From: CAZAYP01 sp964489425 [NCBI: uncultured Verrucomicrobiota bacterium]
GTDB taxonomy: Bacteria > Verrucomicrobiota > Kiritimatiellia > RZYC01
DNA length: 64,000 nt
Assembly (NCBI GenBank): GCA_964489425.1
Contig: CAZAYP010000003.1
Location: 120,480-184,479 of the forward strand
Reading direction: 5' to 3'
The position numbers and the translations under genes were made by a program. Position 1 is the stretch's first letter. Each line of letters opens with the position of its first letter. Below the pieces are notes generated by a model, which saw nothing but the letters and a program-made list of their open reading frames with translations, was not told where the DNA came from and made no database searches. This document shows positions 27,925-36,383 of this stretch, piece by piece.

Positions 27925-30900
27925 TCAGGGCACCACGACCGTGTAATAGGCGGTGACGTGGTTCACCGTGTCCGTGATGATGCACAGGGAACTCGTGGCC
28001 ACCACGGTGACGACCGGGCTGAAGCCCTCCACCCCGGCCCGCAGGTCCGTGGACTTGTACAGGGTGTAGGAAACGCCCGGCACGCTGGTCCAGCGAACCA
28101 CGAACTTTTCGGGGCCGCCGGCCGCCGCGCCGCCCACGGCCAGCACCGACCCCGGATCCTGCGGGTCAAGCCCGGCGAGGTAGCTTTGATAGAACGTGTA
28201 GCCATTAGCGCCCAGGCCGCCCGCCGGCACGTCCCAGATGGTCCGGTAAACCCCGGTGGTATCCGCGGCCACGACATGCTGCTGCTCCCAGTCATCCGCG
28301 ATGCCGTTGAGATTGATGTCGTTGGGGCTGGCGTTGAGGATCGCCAGCCCCGCGTTGTCCTCCGCCACCAGGGCCAGCCCGCCCATGGCCCGGACGCGCA
28401 ACGCGCCGGCCAGGGCGGGAAACGCCGGGCCCGCCACCGGGGTCAGCGGCACCGCGTTGCTCATGGCCTGCACCCCGCGCTGGCCGTTGGCGAGATACAC
28501 CAGCGGCCCGGCGCCGGCCAGGCTGAGGACCGCGCCCTGGCCCGCGTTGGACTGCACCAGCGAGATGGCGGCCGGGTTGGCGATGTCCAGGGTCAGCCAC
28601 CCGCCGCCCCCGTTGGCGACCACGGCCAGGTTGCTGCGGATGGCCACGCCCGCCGCGTACCCGGGATGGTGGCCCGCCGGATCCAGCGCGGCCAGGCCCA
28701 GGATTTGCAGCCCGCCGCCGCCGCACGCGGCGAACACGTGGCTGGTGGTGAGGGCCAGGTCGAAGACAAAGGCGCCGTTTGTCGGAACGAACGAGGCCAG
28801 GACCGCCGGGGCCGCGGGATGGGCGACGTCCAGCAACTGTACCCGGCGGCCGTCCGTGATGGCGACCCGCGGGCCGCACACGGCTACGCGGCTGACCTGG
28901 ACCAGGTTGGTGTCCGCATGGCTGCCGACGGGGACCGGGGCGGCGGGGTTGGAAACGTTGAATATCTTCAAGCCGTGCAGCCCGTCGGCCACGAAGGCCA
29001 GGTCGCCGGAAACCGCCACGCCGCGCGCGTTGCTGGATACCAGGCTGGCGGCCAGCAGCGCCGGCTGGGCCGGGTTGGTCAGGCTGTACACCTGGAACCC
29101 GGCCTCGTCGGCCGCGACAAACACCACGGGGCCGGCGGCGGCGGCATCCACCGGCCGGGCGCCGGTGGCGAGCGTGCCCACGAGGGTGGGCGCCAGCGGG
29201 GCGGTGATGTCCAACACCTGGCAACCCGCAAAGCCCTGGGCGACTAGCAGGGTGTCGCCCGCGACGGCCACGTCCAGGGCCTCGCCGCCCGCCGCCTGGT
29301 GGGTGGCGGTGCCGGCGAGCGTCGTGGCCTGGAGCGTCAGCAGGCCCGCGGCGCCGGCCGCGGCATAGAGCGCGCCGCCGTCGCTGCTGACGGCCAGGGC
29401 GCGGCTGAACGCCGGGAGCCACACGTTGGTCGCCACCGTGGGCGCCGCCGGGTTGGCGCTCGCAATGCGGAAGAGCCTGCCGTTGGCGTCGCCGACCCAG
29501 GCCGTGCCCGGGATGGCGGCCAGCGCGGTGCCAGCCGTGACCTGGGCACAGAGGCCGCTCACGCTCAGTTCGGCCGGGCTGGCGGCCATCAGCACGTGCA
29601 AGCCGATGTGGCCGTCGAGAACCTGGAGGTACGGCGCCGTCAGGGCCAGGTCCTGCGCCACGCCGCCCACATGGTAGGCGCCGGCCAGCACGGGGGTGTC
29701 GGGCGCGGCGACGTCCAGGATTTGCACGCCGCCCACGCCGTCCGCCACGTACAGCAGGCCGCCGGAGAGCGCCAGGCGGCGGGCGAACCCGGACGTGTCA
29801 AAGGTCGCGACATGCACCGGGCTGGCGGGGTCAGCAACGTTCACGACCTGCACGCCCGCGGCGCCTGCGGCGGCGAACACCCAGCCTGCGGCCGCCGCCA
29901 GGTCTTCGATCCGTCCGGGCAGGCGCAGGCTGCCCACGCGGACGGGCGCGGCCGGCACGGCCAGGTCCCAAATCTCAAGGGCCGCGCCGCAGCCAAGATA
30001 GGCATGGGTTCCCTGCGCCGCCACCGCCTGGCAGCGACCGCCAATGGATCCGGCCGCGTTCACGGCCTGCGCGCTGAAATCCAGCGGGACGTTGGTCACG
30101 GCCGCGGTAGCGACATCCACCAGGTTGGTGACGCCGTTGCAGATCACGATCGCCTGCAGCACCCAGCCGCCCGTCGTCAGCCCCAGCGTGGGTATGGCCA
30201 GGCGCAAGTCCAGCGTCTCGCCCGCGACCAGGGTGGCGACCTCCTGCGTGGCGATGACGGCGCCCGTGGCCGCATCGATCAGCAGCACCGTGGACGCCGC
30301 GGCGACGTTCCCCTGGTTGGTCAGGGTCATGGTCACGCCCAGCAGGTCGCCGGGCTGCACTTCGCCGTCGGCGGCCAGCGCCAGCGGCGCCACGCTGGCT
30401 TGCTTTTCAAAAACGGGGTTGATCGCGGTCAGTTCCAGGTCAAAGGCCAGCCCGCTATTGGTGGGCGCGGCCAGGTGCACCTCGGCCGCCACGATGTTGC
30501 GGCCGGCCACGGCGTTGCTCGGGGTTACCGCAAAGGCAAAGTAGTTGGTCGCCTCCGGCCCCGTGACCCCGGCCAGCGCCTGCGTGGCATACCCCACCGG
30601 GTCGCCCGCCGCGCCCGGCATGTTGTGGCGGTCGATCTCCTCCCCGTTGAGGTAGAGCACCAAGCCGTCCACACGGCGGACCCGGCCCGCGATCGACAGG
30701 GCGGGAAAGTCGACCGTGAACTCGCGGCGAAAATACGTCGTGCGGTGGCGGTTGGTCGCCACACCGCCATCGCCCACCGTGGTGGTGATGCCGGGCAGAC
30801 CGTACCCGAGCGGCGCGTGCCCGGAGGACCAGAAACCGTCGTAATAACCGTCGGCCGGCAGGACCCACGGCGCGGCGGAAATGTCCAGGCCGGCATCGTA

Positions 30901-32460
30901 ATACTTCCACGCCGCGCCCCGGCTGACCAGGACATTGGTTTCAAGGCCCGCGGCCACGATCACGGTCAGGTGGTTGGTGTTGTTCGCGGTGTGGGTCTCG
31001 CCCGGCACGGGCACCACGTCGGCCTGGAGCGTGTGGTAGCCGGCCACCGCATGGGTGGTGTTCCAGGCAAAGACCAGGTTCGTGGCCGCGTAGGCCGCCA
31101 GGCTGCTGACGCTGTTGGTGAGCAGGACCGGCGGCGTGGCCGAGAGGTCCACCAACCGCGCGACCAGGGCTTCGCCATAATCCCCGGGATTGGTCACCAC
31201 CACCGTGACATTCGTCACGCGGTCGGGCGGGACGATTGCGGAAACCAGGATCGCGCCCGCGGCCACGTCGTGTACCGGCGCGGCCAGGGCCACGTTGTTG
31301 GACCACACGTTGTCGGCCAGCGAGGTCTCGTTGGAAACCGGCCCGGCGCGCGCCACCAGGTGGTAGGTCCCGGGCGCCAGCCCCGCGGTGTTCCAGTTGA
31401 ACGCCAGGTTGGTCACCCCGCGGCCGGCCAGCGCCGCAGGTTGCGTGCCCACCAGCAGCCCGCTGGTGAGGTTGGTCACCGTGACGTTGAACCCGCCGGT
31501 GGCCGTGGCCATCAGGTTGGTCACCCGCACCCGCAACGGGATCGCGAAGCCGGCGAACCCGTTGGTGGGGGTGAAGCTCGTGACGGCAATGTCGCCCGCC
31601 GTGGGCGTGGACAGGGTCACGCTGTTGGTCATGAGGTTGTCGATGGTGTTGGTCTCGCTGGGCAGCAGGCTGAGCTGCGCGCGCAGGCGGTACACGCCGG
31701 CCGTCAGCCCGGCGGTGCTCCAGGCAAACGTCACGTTGGTGGCCCTGCCGCCGGCCAGGCCGGTGACGGTCTTGGCCACGTCGACAGCGGCCCCGCTGGT
31801 TACGTTGCTCAAGGTCAGGGTGACCGAGGTTGGCATGGCATTGACTGTCTTGTTGCTCACCGTCACCTGCACCGTGAGATTGGTGCCGGTGATGCCCGAG
31901 TTGGGCGCCATGGCGGTGATGCCGAGGTTGGCGTAGGGCGTGAAGGTCAGCTTCATGCCGCCAAACCGCCCGCCGCTGCCCGCCGCGAGGTTGGGATAGT
32001 TGGTGGCCCACGCCGCCGGCCCCTTGGTGAAAACGCAGTAGTTGGTGGTGTACGGCCCCTGGTTGTTGGCGCTGGTGTACTCGACCCGCATGTAATAGGT
32101 GCCGTCCGCCATCACCGCGCCGTTGGTGCCGCGGCAGTTCCACGTCACCGCATGCAGCGTGGGCTGGCTCGAGATCGTGGCGCCGCTCACGCCATCCACG
32201 TTGGTGTAGCTGCCCCGGTCGGTATTCCACTTGTACAAGTACTGGATGCGGGACGCGGCGTGCCGGCACAGGGTCTTGACGAATTTTCCGCTGGCGTCCA
32301 CGAGCCACACCACGGCGACGTTGTTCGGCGAATACGACGCCGTGTAATTGTAGTTGGTGACCGCGAAGGTCACGTAGCCGTCGGTGTTGGCCGCCTGCGC
32401 GGTCGCGCCCGCCAGCAGGAAAAGGAGCAACCACCCTCCGCATCGCCAGCCGGATTTCAT
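27925..32460 (-). CDS. Large secreted protein: DUF2271/FlgD-like, CARDB repeats, LVIVD propeller
   Basis: Secreted protein of 1511 aa. The ATG at 32460 starts MKSGWRCGGWLLLFLLAGA, a signal peptide, and overlaps the TGA of the hydrogenase maturation protease gene (ATGA), implying co-translation with it. Residues ~25-150 resemble a DUF2271/FlgD-like beta domain (VVWLVDASGKFVKTL...MADGTYYMRVEY). At least three CARDB-type adhesion repeats follow (~155-500; TNVTFAWSTAGLTAGVYRL and relatives). Then come a beta-sandwich region and a long array of LVIVD-type blades (for example LQILDVAAPDTPVLAG; ~800-1330) forming a beta-propeller. The C-terminus has one NLNGIADDWEQQH calcium-type repeat and a terminal beta domain ending YYTVVVP. 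Repetitive low-specificity binding modules suggest a structural or adhesive role. Confidence 0.88.
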   Translation of the reverse strand: MKSGWRCGGWLLLFLLAGATAQAANTDGYVTFAVTNYNYTASYSPNNVAVVWLVDASGKFVKTLCRHAASRIQYLYKWNTDRGSYTNVDGVSGATISSQPTLHAVTWNCRGTNGAVMADGTYYMRVEYTSANNQGPYTTNYCVFTKGPAAWATNYPNLAAGSGGRFGGMKLTFTPYANLGITAMAPNSGITGTNLTVQVTVSNKTVNAMPTSVTLTLSNVTSGAAVDVAKTVTGLAGGRATNVTFAWSTAGLTAGVYRLRAQLSLLPSETNTIDNLMTNSVTLSTPTAGDIAVTSFTPTNGFAGFAIPLRVRVTNLMATATGGFNVTVTNLTSGLLVGTQPAALAGRGVTNLAFNWNTAGLAPGTYHLVARAGPVSNETSLADNVWSNNVALAAPVHDVAAGAILVSAIVPPDRVTNVTVVVTNPGDYGEALVARLVDLSATPPVLLTNSVSSLAAYAATNLVFAWNTTHAVAGYHTLQADVVPVPGETHTANNTNHLTVIVAAGLETNVLVSRGAAWKYYDAGLDISAAPWVLPADGYYDGFWSSGHAPLGYGLPGITTTVGDGGVATNRHRTTYFRREFTVDFPALSIAGRVRRVDGLVLYLNGEEIDRHNMPGAAGDPVGYATQALAGVTGPEATNYFAFAVTPSNAVAGRNIVAAEVHLAAPTNSGLAFDLELTAINPVFEKQASVAPLALAADGEVQPGDLLGVTMTLTNQGNVAAASTVLLIDAATGAVIATQEVATLVAGETLDLRLAIPTLGLTTGGWVLQAIVICNGVTNLVDVATAAVTNVPLDFSAQAVNAAGSIGGRCQAVAAQGTHAYLGCGAALEIWDLAVPAAPVRVGSLRLPGRIEDLAAAAGWVFAAAGAAGVQVVNVADPASPVHVATFDTSGFARRLALSGGLLYVADGVGGVQILDVAAPDTPVLAGAYHVGGVAQDLALTAPYLQVLDGHIGLHVLMAASPAELSVSGLCAQVTAGTALAAIPGTAWVGDANGRLFRIASANPAAPTVATNVWLPAFSRALAVSSDGGALYAAAGAAGLLTLQATTLAGTATHQAAGGEALDVAVAGDTLLVAQGFAGCQVLDITAPLAPTLVGTLATGARPVDAAAAGPVVFVAADEAGFQVYSLTNPAQPALLAASLVSSNARGVAVSGDLAFVADGLHGLKIFNVSNPAAPVPVGSHADTNLVQVSRVAVCGPRVAITDGRRVQLLDVAHPAAPAVLASFVPTNGAFVFDLALTTSHVFAACGGGGLQILGLAALDPAGHHPGYAAGVAIRSNLAVVANGGGGWLTLDIANPAAISLVQSNAGQGAVLSLAGAGPLVYLANGQRGVQAMSNAVPLTPVAGPAFPALAGALRVRAMGGLALVAEDNAGLAILNASPNDINLNGIADDWEQQHVVAADTTGVYRTIWDVPAGGLGANGYTFYQSYLAGLDPQDPGSVLAVGGAAAGGPEKFVVRWTSVPGVSYTLYKSTDLRAGVEGFSPVVTVVATSSLCIITDTVNHVTAYYTVVVP

Positions 32461-32948
32461 AGGCAAGCCATCCTGGGTTCGTTGATAAAAGGGTTAAGGC
32501 GCCAGTCCGCGGCGATTTCCCGGGCCCGCGCCAGCAGGGCCGGCAAGGCGGCGGCCACCGGCGGCGACAGGGTCATGCCGTAGTCCAGGCTCGCCGGCTC
32601 CACGCCCAGGACGGTCACCGCGGGCCACGCGGTTCCCGGCGGCAGGAGGCGCCGGGCGGCCAGCAGGTTGACCGCGTGCGCGGCCGCGGACGCCTGGCCC
32701 GGCGCCAGGTCGCTTTCCGCCAGGCGGTACAGCGTGCCGGGCCGGCCGCCGCCCTGCACCGCATCGATCACCAGCGCCCGGGCCGCGCCCGCGAGGTGCG
32801 GCAGCGCCGAGAGCATGTCCGTGCCCGCGTCCACGACGCACGCGCCCGGCGGCGGGTCCTGGGCCAGGGCCTGCGCCGCGTGGACGCCGATGCCGTCGTC
32901 GCCCCGCAGCAGGTTGCCCACGCCCAGGATGACCACCAGGTCTTTCAT
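32457..32948 (-). CDS. [NiFe] hydrogenase maturation protease
   Basis: HyaD/HycI-type endopeptidase of 163 aa that removes the C-terminal tail of the hydrogenase large subunit once nickel has been inserted. Family features are ILGVGNLLRGDDGIGVHAAQAL at the N-terminus (Ni-contact acidic residue in the GDDG segment), VVDAGTD, and VIDAVQGGGRPG. The start at 32948 overlaps the stop of the large-subunit gene by 4 bp, and its own stop overlaps the next gene by 4 bp. So the three genes form a chain of coupled reading frames. Confidence 0.92.
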   Translation of the reverse strand: MKDLVVILGVGNLLRGDDGIGVHAAQALAQDPPPGACVVDAGTDMLSALPHLAGAARALVIDAVQGGGRPGTLYRLAESDLAPGQASAAAHAVNLLAARRLLPPGTAWPAVTVLGVEPASLDYGMTLSPPVAAALPALLARAREIAADWRLNPFINEPRMACL

Positions 32949-34357
32949 GCGGGCCGGCCCACGCGCAGGACATGCGTGGCGCAGTCAAGGCACGGGTCCA
33001 CCGAGTGGATTACCCGCAGCACTTCGACCGGGCTGTTGACGTCCGCCACCGGCGTGCCCAGCAGCGCCTGCTCAAGCGGGCCGAGTTGCCCGGCGCCGTC
33101 CCGGGGGGAAATCGTCCAGCAGGTGGGGGTGATGACCTGGTAATGGGTGATGATCCCGTCGATGGTCCCCAGCCAGTGGCCCAGCGCGCCGCGCGGCGCC
33201 TCGGTCAGGCCCGCCGCCGTGGCCGGGCCGATGGGCGCCACCCACGGCGTGAACGTGACCGCGCCGGGCGCGAGCTGGCCCAGCCAGTCCTGCATGGCCA
33301 GGGCGAACTTGCGCGCCTCGTATGCCCGCGCGCGGATGCGGTCCATGACCGAGACGCCGTTGGTGTACTCGCCGTTGACCCACATGCGCGCCAGCGGCCC
33401 GCACTCATAGGGCGTGCCGCCGTAGCGGGGCGCCTTGAGCCAGCTGTAGGCGCCGGACTTCGGGTACTCGGCGGCGGTGTCGCCCGCGGCCGGGTGCAGG
33501 TCAGCGGCGGCGGTATACCACGAATGCGCCACGCTCTCGGTGACCTGGGCCACGTCCATGGGCAGGGCCGCGCCGGCGCCACCGACGACCCGGCCCGCGC
33601 TGAACAGCTTGCCGCCCGCGGCCTGCTCGAACGCGCCGTAAGACAGCAGGTTGCCATACCCGCGGCCAATGAGAAAGTAGTCGGGGAACAGCGCGGCCAG
33701 GCGCTCCACGTCCGGCAGGTAGCGGGACTCGATGAAGGCCAGGATTTCATCCAGCCCGGCCTGGTAGGCGTCGAGCTTGTCCTGGGCCGGCACGGCGGTC
33801 ATCCCGCCCGGGATGAACGCCGGGGTGTGCGGCAGCTTGCCGCCGAACAGCGCGCCGATCTCGTGGCAGCGGCGCCGGACCGTGAGGGCCTCGAGGTAGT
33901 GGGCCAGGAACACCTCCTGAGCGGCCTGGTCCACCCGCCGATCCATCTCCAGCCCCGGGGTCCAGGGCGGCATGCCCAGCCCCTGGATGTAATCCGGCAG
34001 CGAGAGCAGGTAAAAGTGCAGGATGTGCGACTCCAGGTAGCACGCGCCATGCACCAGGTTGCGCAGGATGCGGCCGGCGTCCGGCACCGGCGCGCCGCCC
34101 AGCCACACCTGGTCCAACGCCAGCACGGCCGCCTGGGCGTGGGACGTGGGGCACACCCCGCAGATGCGCGAGGTGATGATCGGCGCATCCCGCGAGTCCC
34201 GGCCCTCGAGGATCTTCTCGAACCCGCGGAACAGGGTGCCGATGGTGCGGACGTCCACCACCTGCTGGACGCCGCCCACCGTGTCCACGCTGACGTCCAC
34301 CTTGAGGTGCCCCTCGATGCGGGTCACCGGGTCAATCGCGGCAACAATGACTGGCAT
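32945..34357 (-). CDS. [NiFe] hydrogenase large (catalytic) subunit
   Basis: Nickel-dependent hydrogenase large subunit of 470 aa that binds the NiFe(CN)2CO centre. The N-terminal nickel motif is RICGVCPTSH (Cys66, Cys69). The C-terminal motif is DPCLDCATH (Cys456, Cys459), followed by VLRVGRPA, an 8-residue tail that the adjacent protease should remove after His462. All four nickel ligands are cysteine, so this is not a NiFeSe enzyme. Other family pieces are DPVTRIEGHLKV and the AHSWY region. It lies 35 bp after the small-subunit stop and overlaps the protease gene by 4 bp. It has no signal peptide and would be co-exported with the Tat-targeted small subunit. Confidence 0.96.
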   Translation of the reverse strand: MPVIVAAIDPVTRIEGHLKVDVSVDTVGGVQQVVDVRTIGTLFRGFEKILEGRDSRDAPIITSRICGVCPTSHAQAAVLALDQVWLGGAPVPDAGRILRNLVHGACYLESHILHFYLLSLPDYIQGLGMPPWTPGLEMDRRVDQAAQEVFLAHYLEALTVRRRCHEIGALFGGKLPHTPAFIPGGMTAVPAQDKLDAYQAGLDEILAFIESRYLPDVERLAALFPDYFLIGRGYGNLLSYGAFEQAAGGKLFSAGRVVGGAGAALPMDVAQVTESVAHSWYTAAADLHPAAGDTAAEYPKSGAYSWLKAPRYGGTPYECGPLARMWVNGEYTNGVSVMDRIRARAYEARKFALAMQDWLGQLAPGAVTFTPWVAPIGPATAAGLTEAPRGALGHWLGTIDGIITHYQVITPTCWTISPRDGAGQLGPLEQALLGTPVADVNSPVEVLRVIHSVDPCLDCATHVLRVGRPA

Positions 34358-34392
34358 GGTTTCTGTCCTGGTTGACGGGTGTTAGGGCGCCC

Positions 34393-35403
34393 CTATGGCG
34401 AGTACGGTGCGTAAAACGACTGGGGGCCGGGGAAGGTTTTCTCGACACAGCCGTGGCAGGGCGCGTTGACCCCAATGCACCAGTTGGAGCGCCAGCGCGC
34501 CACGGGCGGATCGGCCGGGTCGCTCGCCTTGGCGTTCCAGCACCCGTCGCAGCGCGACTTGGTGAAGGGGCCGCGGCACCCCAGGTCTTCCAGGCAGCGG
34601 CCGTCGCAGTCCTCAAAGCCGGCAGCGGCCGTCGGCGCCGCGGGGTTGACGAGAAGGTTGCGCGGGCACTTGTCGTGGATCATCGGCGTGGCCGGCGCGC
34701 CGGCCAGGTTGGTCGCGTAGAGCGCCACCGGCCGGCCGTCGGCATCCAGTTCCGGCATGCTGCCCGTGCCGTTGAGCACCAGCAGCAGCTGCACGATGGC
34801 CCAGCACACCCAGTCGGGGTTGGCCGGGCATCCCGAGATGTTGATCGTCTGGCGGCCGGTCAGCTGGCGCACGCTGCGGATCCCCGTGGGGTTGGTGCTG
34901 CCCGGGAGCACCCCCGAGGCCGGGATGCCGCCGAACGAGGCGCACGTGCCCACGCACACGACCGCCAGCGCCCGGGCGGACATCTCCTGCACCGCCTGCT
35001 GGAACGTGGTTTCCTGCCCGTGCAGGCTGTACACGATGCAGGGCCCGCCGCTGAACGCGGTGGGCACGCCGCCCTCGGCCACCAGCACGTACTGGCCGCT
35101 GTCGTACACCCGCTTGAGCTCGGCCACCGCGGGATCGCCCGCGGGGGTCATCAACGTGGCGTGGTATACTAAGTTGATGGCCCCGGTCAGCACGTCCGCC
35201 ACCGTGGTCGGGGCCGTGTCGGCGATGCGGTTCAGCAGCGACACCGAGCACCCGGTGCACGAACTGCCGTGCAGCCAGATGACCGAGGGGGCGGTGGGAT
35301 TGGCCAGCGCCTCGCACAGCAGGCCGAACTTGGAGGACGACAAGCCGAGCGCCGCCGCGGACAAGCCGCACAACTTTAAGAAATCACGCCGGCTAATGTT
35401 CAT
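34393..35403 (-). CDS. [NiFe] hydrogenase small subunit, Tat-exported
   Basis: Electron-transfer subunit of 336 aa carrying FeS clusters. The ATG at 35403 begins a twin-arginine signal (SRRDFLKLCGLSAAALG), so the folded dimer should be exported to the periplasm. The proximal cluster ligands include CTGC (Cys49, Cys52), GTCASFGGIPAS and GCPANPDWV. C-terminal cysteines are HDKCPR, GRCLEDLGC, RCDGCW and CIGVNAPCHGC, consistent with medial and distal clusters. The longer frame to 36249 is chance open sequence. No cytochrome b or heme subunit gene follows, so the electron partner is unclear. Confidence 0.94.
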   Translation of the reverse strand: MNISRRDFLKLCGLSAAALGLSSSKFGLLCEALANPTAPSVIWLHGSSCTGCSVSLLNRIADTAPTTVADVLTGAINLVYHATLMTPAGDPAVAELKRVYDSGQYVLVAEGGVPTAFSGGPCIVYSLHGQETTFQQAVQEMSARALAVVCVGTCASFGGIPASGVLPGSTNPTGIRSVRQLTGRQTINISGCPANPDWVCWAIVQLLLVLNGTGSMPELDADGRPVALYATNLAGAPATPMIHDKCPRNLLVNPAAPTAAAGFEDCDGRCLEDLGCRGPFTKSRCDGCWNAKASDPADPPVARWRSNWCIGVNAPCHGCVEKTFPGPQSFYAPYSP

Positions 35404-35484
35404 AATAGTTCCACCGGGAGCTGCTCTTAGTACCATACCCCAGCGGCGGCAAGATGTTAATCCCTTCACAACGCAGCGACCCTT

Positions 35485-35503
35485 TGCCCCCCCCCGGGGG
35501 GCA
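35485..35503 (-). terminator. Strong GC hairpin before the hydrogenase genes
   Basis: TGCCCCCC and GGGGGGCA form an 8-bp perfect stem with a 3-nt loop, 14 bp after the stop of the membrane-protein gene (35517) and upstream of the hydrogenase small subunit. There is no T tract. It could end or weaken transcription from upstream, or mark a processing site. CTTGCCG on the minus strand near 35450 could be part of a separate hydrogenase promoter, but its -10 match is poor. Confidence 0.4.
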
Positions 35504-35516
35504 GATCCGCAGGCGG

Positions 35517-36230
35517 TTACGGCGCTGGGGGAGGCGGGAGCGGCGCCGGGCGCATGACACGGTCGAACCGGGCGCGGAAAAAGGGCACGCGCAGCAGCAG
35601 CGCCATGTACGGCAGCCAGAGGATGAACAACAGCAGGCCGAACCCCACGCCATAGGCGCCGATGTACAGCAGGTAGCTCAAGGCCCCCATCAGGCCGCCG
35701 CCGGAGTGGATCGTCATGACAATCGCCCCAAGCCCGCCCACGGTCAGGACCGGCAGGATGCACAGCACCACGCACCCGCCCAGCATCCACAGCCCGAACT
35801 TCACCACCGAGAATGTGCGCCGGCAGGCCAGCCCGGCGATGACCAGGGCCAGCACCAGCGCCAGGTTCATCAGCCCGAGGACAATGGTCTGCCATACCAT
35901 CCGGACATCGCCCAGCGTGGCCGCGATCGTCATGATCAGGCCGGTCCCCCAGAGGATGCCCAGCGCCGCCAAAACCGACAGGATGCGCGGCCGGGCCGGC
36001 AGCCGGTCGGCCAGCAGCAGCAGGATCGCCAGCACCAGCGCCTCGCGGATGATCAACGCATCCACTTCCTGCACGAAATAATAGAAAGCCCCGCTGGCCA
36101 GGCGATCCAGCAGGCTGAGCAGGGCCGTCACCGCCAGCGGCGGCAGTAAAACCAGCCACGCCTGCCGGTTCCAGTTGCGCCGCAGCGCCAGGCCCAGGAT
36201 CACCACCACCGCCACCAGCATCCAGGACAT
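35517..36230 (-). CDS. Membrane domain protein (seven helices); may be the C-terminal part of a TGA-interrupted gene
   Basis: As a separate gene this starts at the ATG at 36230 (MSWMLVAVVVILGLAL) and encodes 237 aa with about seven hydrophobic helices and a Pro-rich tail; the family is not recognised. However, the frame is open for 50 more codons upstream, reading protein-like sequence (GGTCSYSWRVP, GQPIGDLGPAQ, FNWPFWWHLLPL) up to a TGA at 36381-36383. Beyond that codon the same frame continues as the signal-peptide protein starting at 37559. These 50 codons contain no ATG, GTG or TTG, so the upstream part can only be translated by reading through the TGA. See the separate entry for that codon. 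The gene lies 113 bp before the hydrogenase small subunit. Confidence 0.7.
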   Translation of the reverse strand: MSWMLVAVVVILGLALRRNWNRQAWLVLLPPLAVTALLSLLDRLASGAFYYFVQEVDALIIREALVLAILLLLADRLPARPRILSVLAALGILWGTGLIMTIAATLGDVRMVWQTIVLGLMNLALVLALVIAGLACRRTFSVVKFGLWMLGGCVVLCILPVLTVGGLGAIVMTIHSGGGLMGALSYLLYIGAYGVGFGLLLFILWLPYMALLLRVPFFRARFDRVMRPAPLPPPPAP

Positions 36231-36349
36231 CAACGGCAGCAGGTGCCACCAGAACGGCCAGTTAAACGATACCGGCGGGCTCTGCGCCGGGCCAAGGTCG
36301 CCGATGGGCTGGCCGCCGGTTACCTGGAACGCGCCAGATTGGGGGAAGG

Positions 36350-36383
36350 GTACTCGCCATGAGTACGAACAGGTCCCGCCTCA
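36350..36383 (-). other. In-frame TGA with downstream stem-loop: candidate selenocysteine site
   Basis: On the minus strand the TGA codon (36383-36381) sits between FEYG and GGTCSYSWRVP with the same frame open on both sides. After a 14-nt spacer, GTACTC (36366-36361) and GAGTAC (36355-36350) form a perfect 6-bp stem with the 5-nt loop ATGGC. Bacterial SECIS elements are stem-loops placed right after the UGA with a G in the apical loop. Size and distance fit; the loop Gs are third and fourth rather than first, which is not ideal. If read as selenocysteine, the product would have a UxxxC redox-like pair (U-GGT-C) at residue 393 of a ~680-aa protein. Confidence 0.5.

Noticed and set aside
32945-34357. 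Possible NiFeSe hydrogenase (selenocysteine at the nickel site)
   Set aside because: The C-terminal motif is DPCLDC with TGC/TGT codons, and there is no in-frame TGA.
34393-36249. 618-codon frame as one long hydrogenase small subunit
   Set aside because: The part upstream of 35403 is a shadow of the membrane-protein gene; the Tat signal at 35403 marks the true start.
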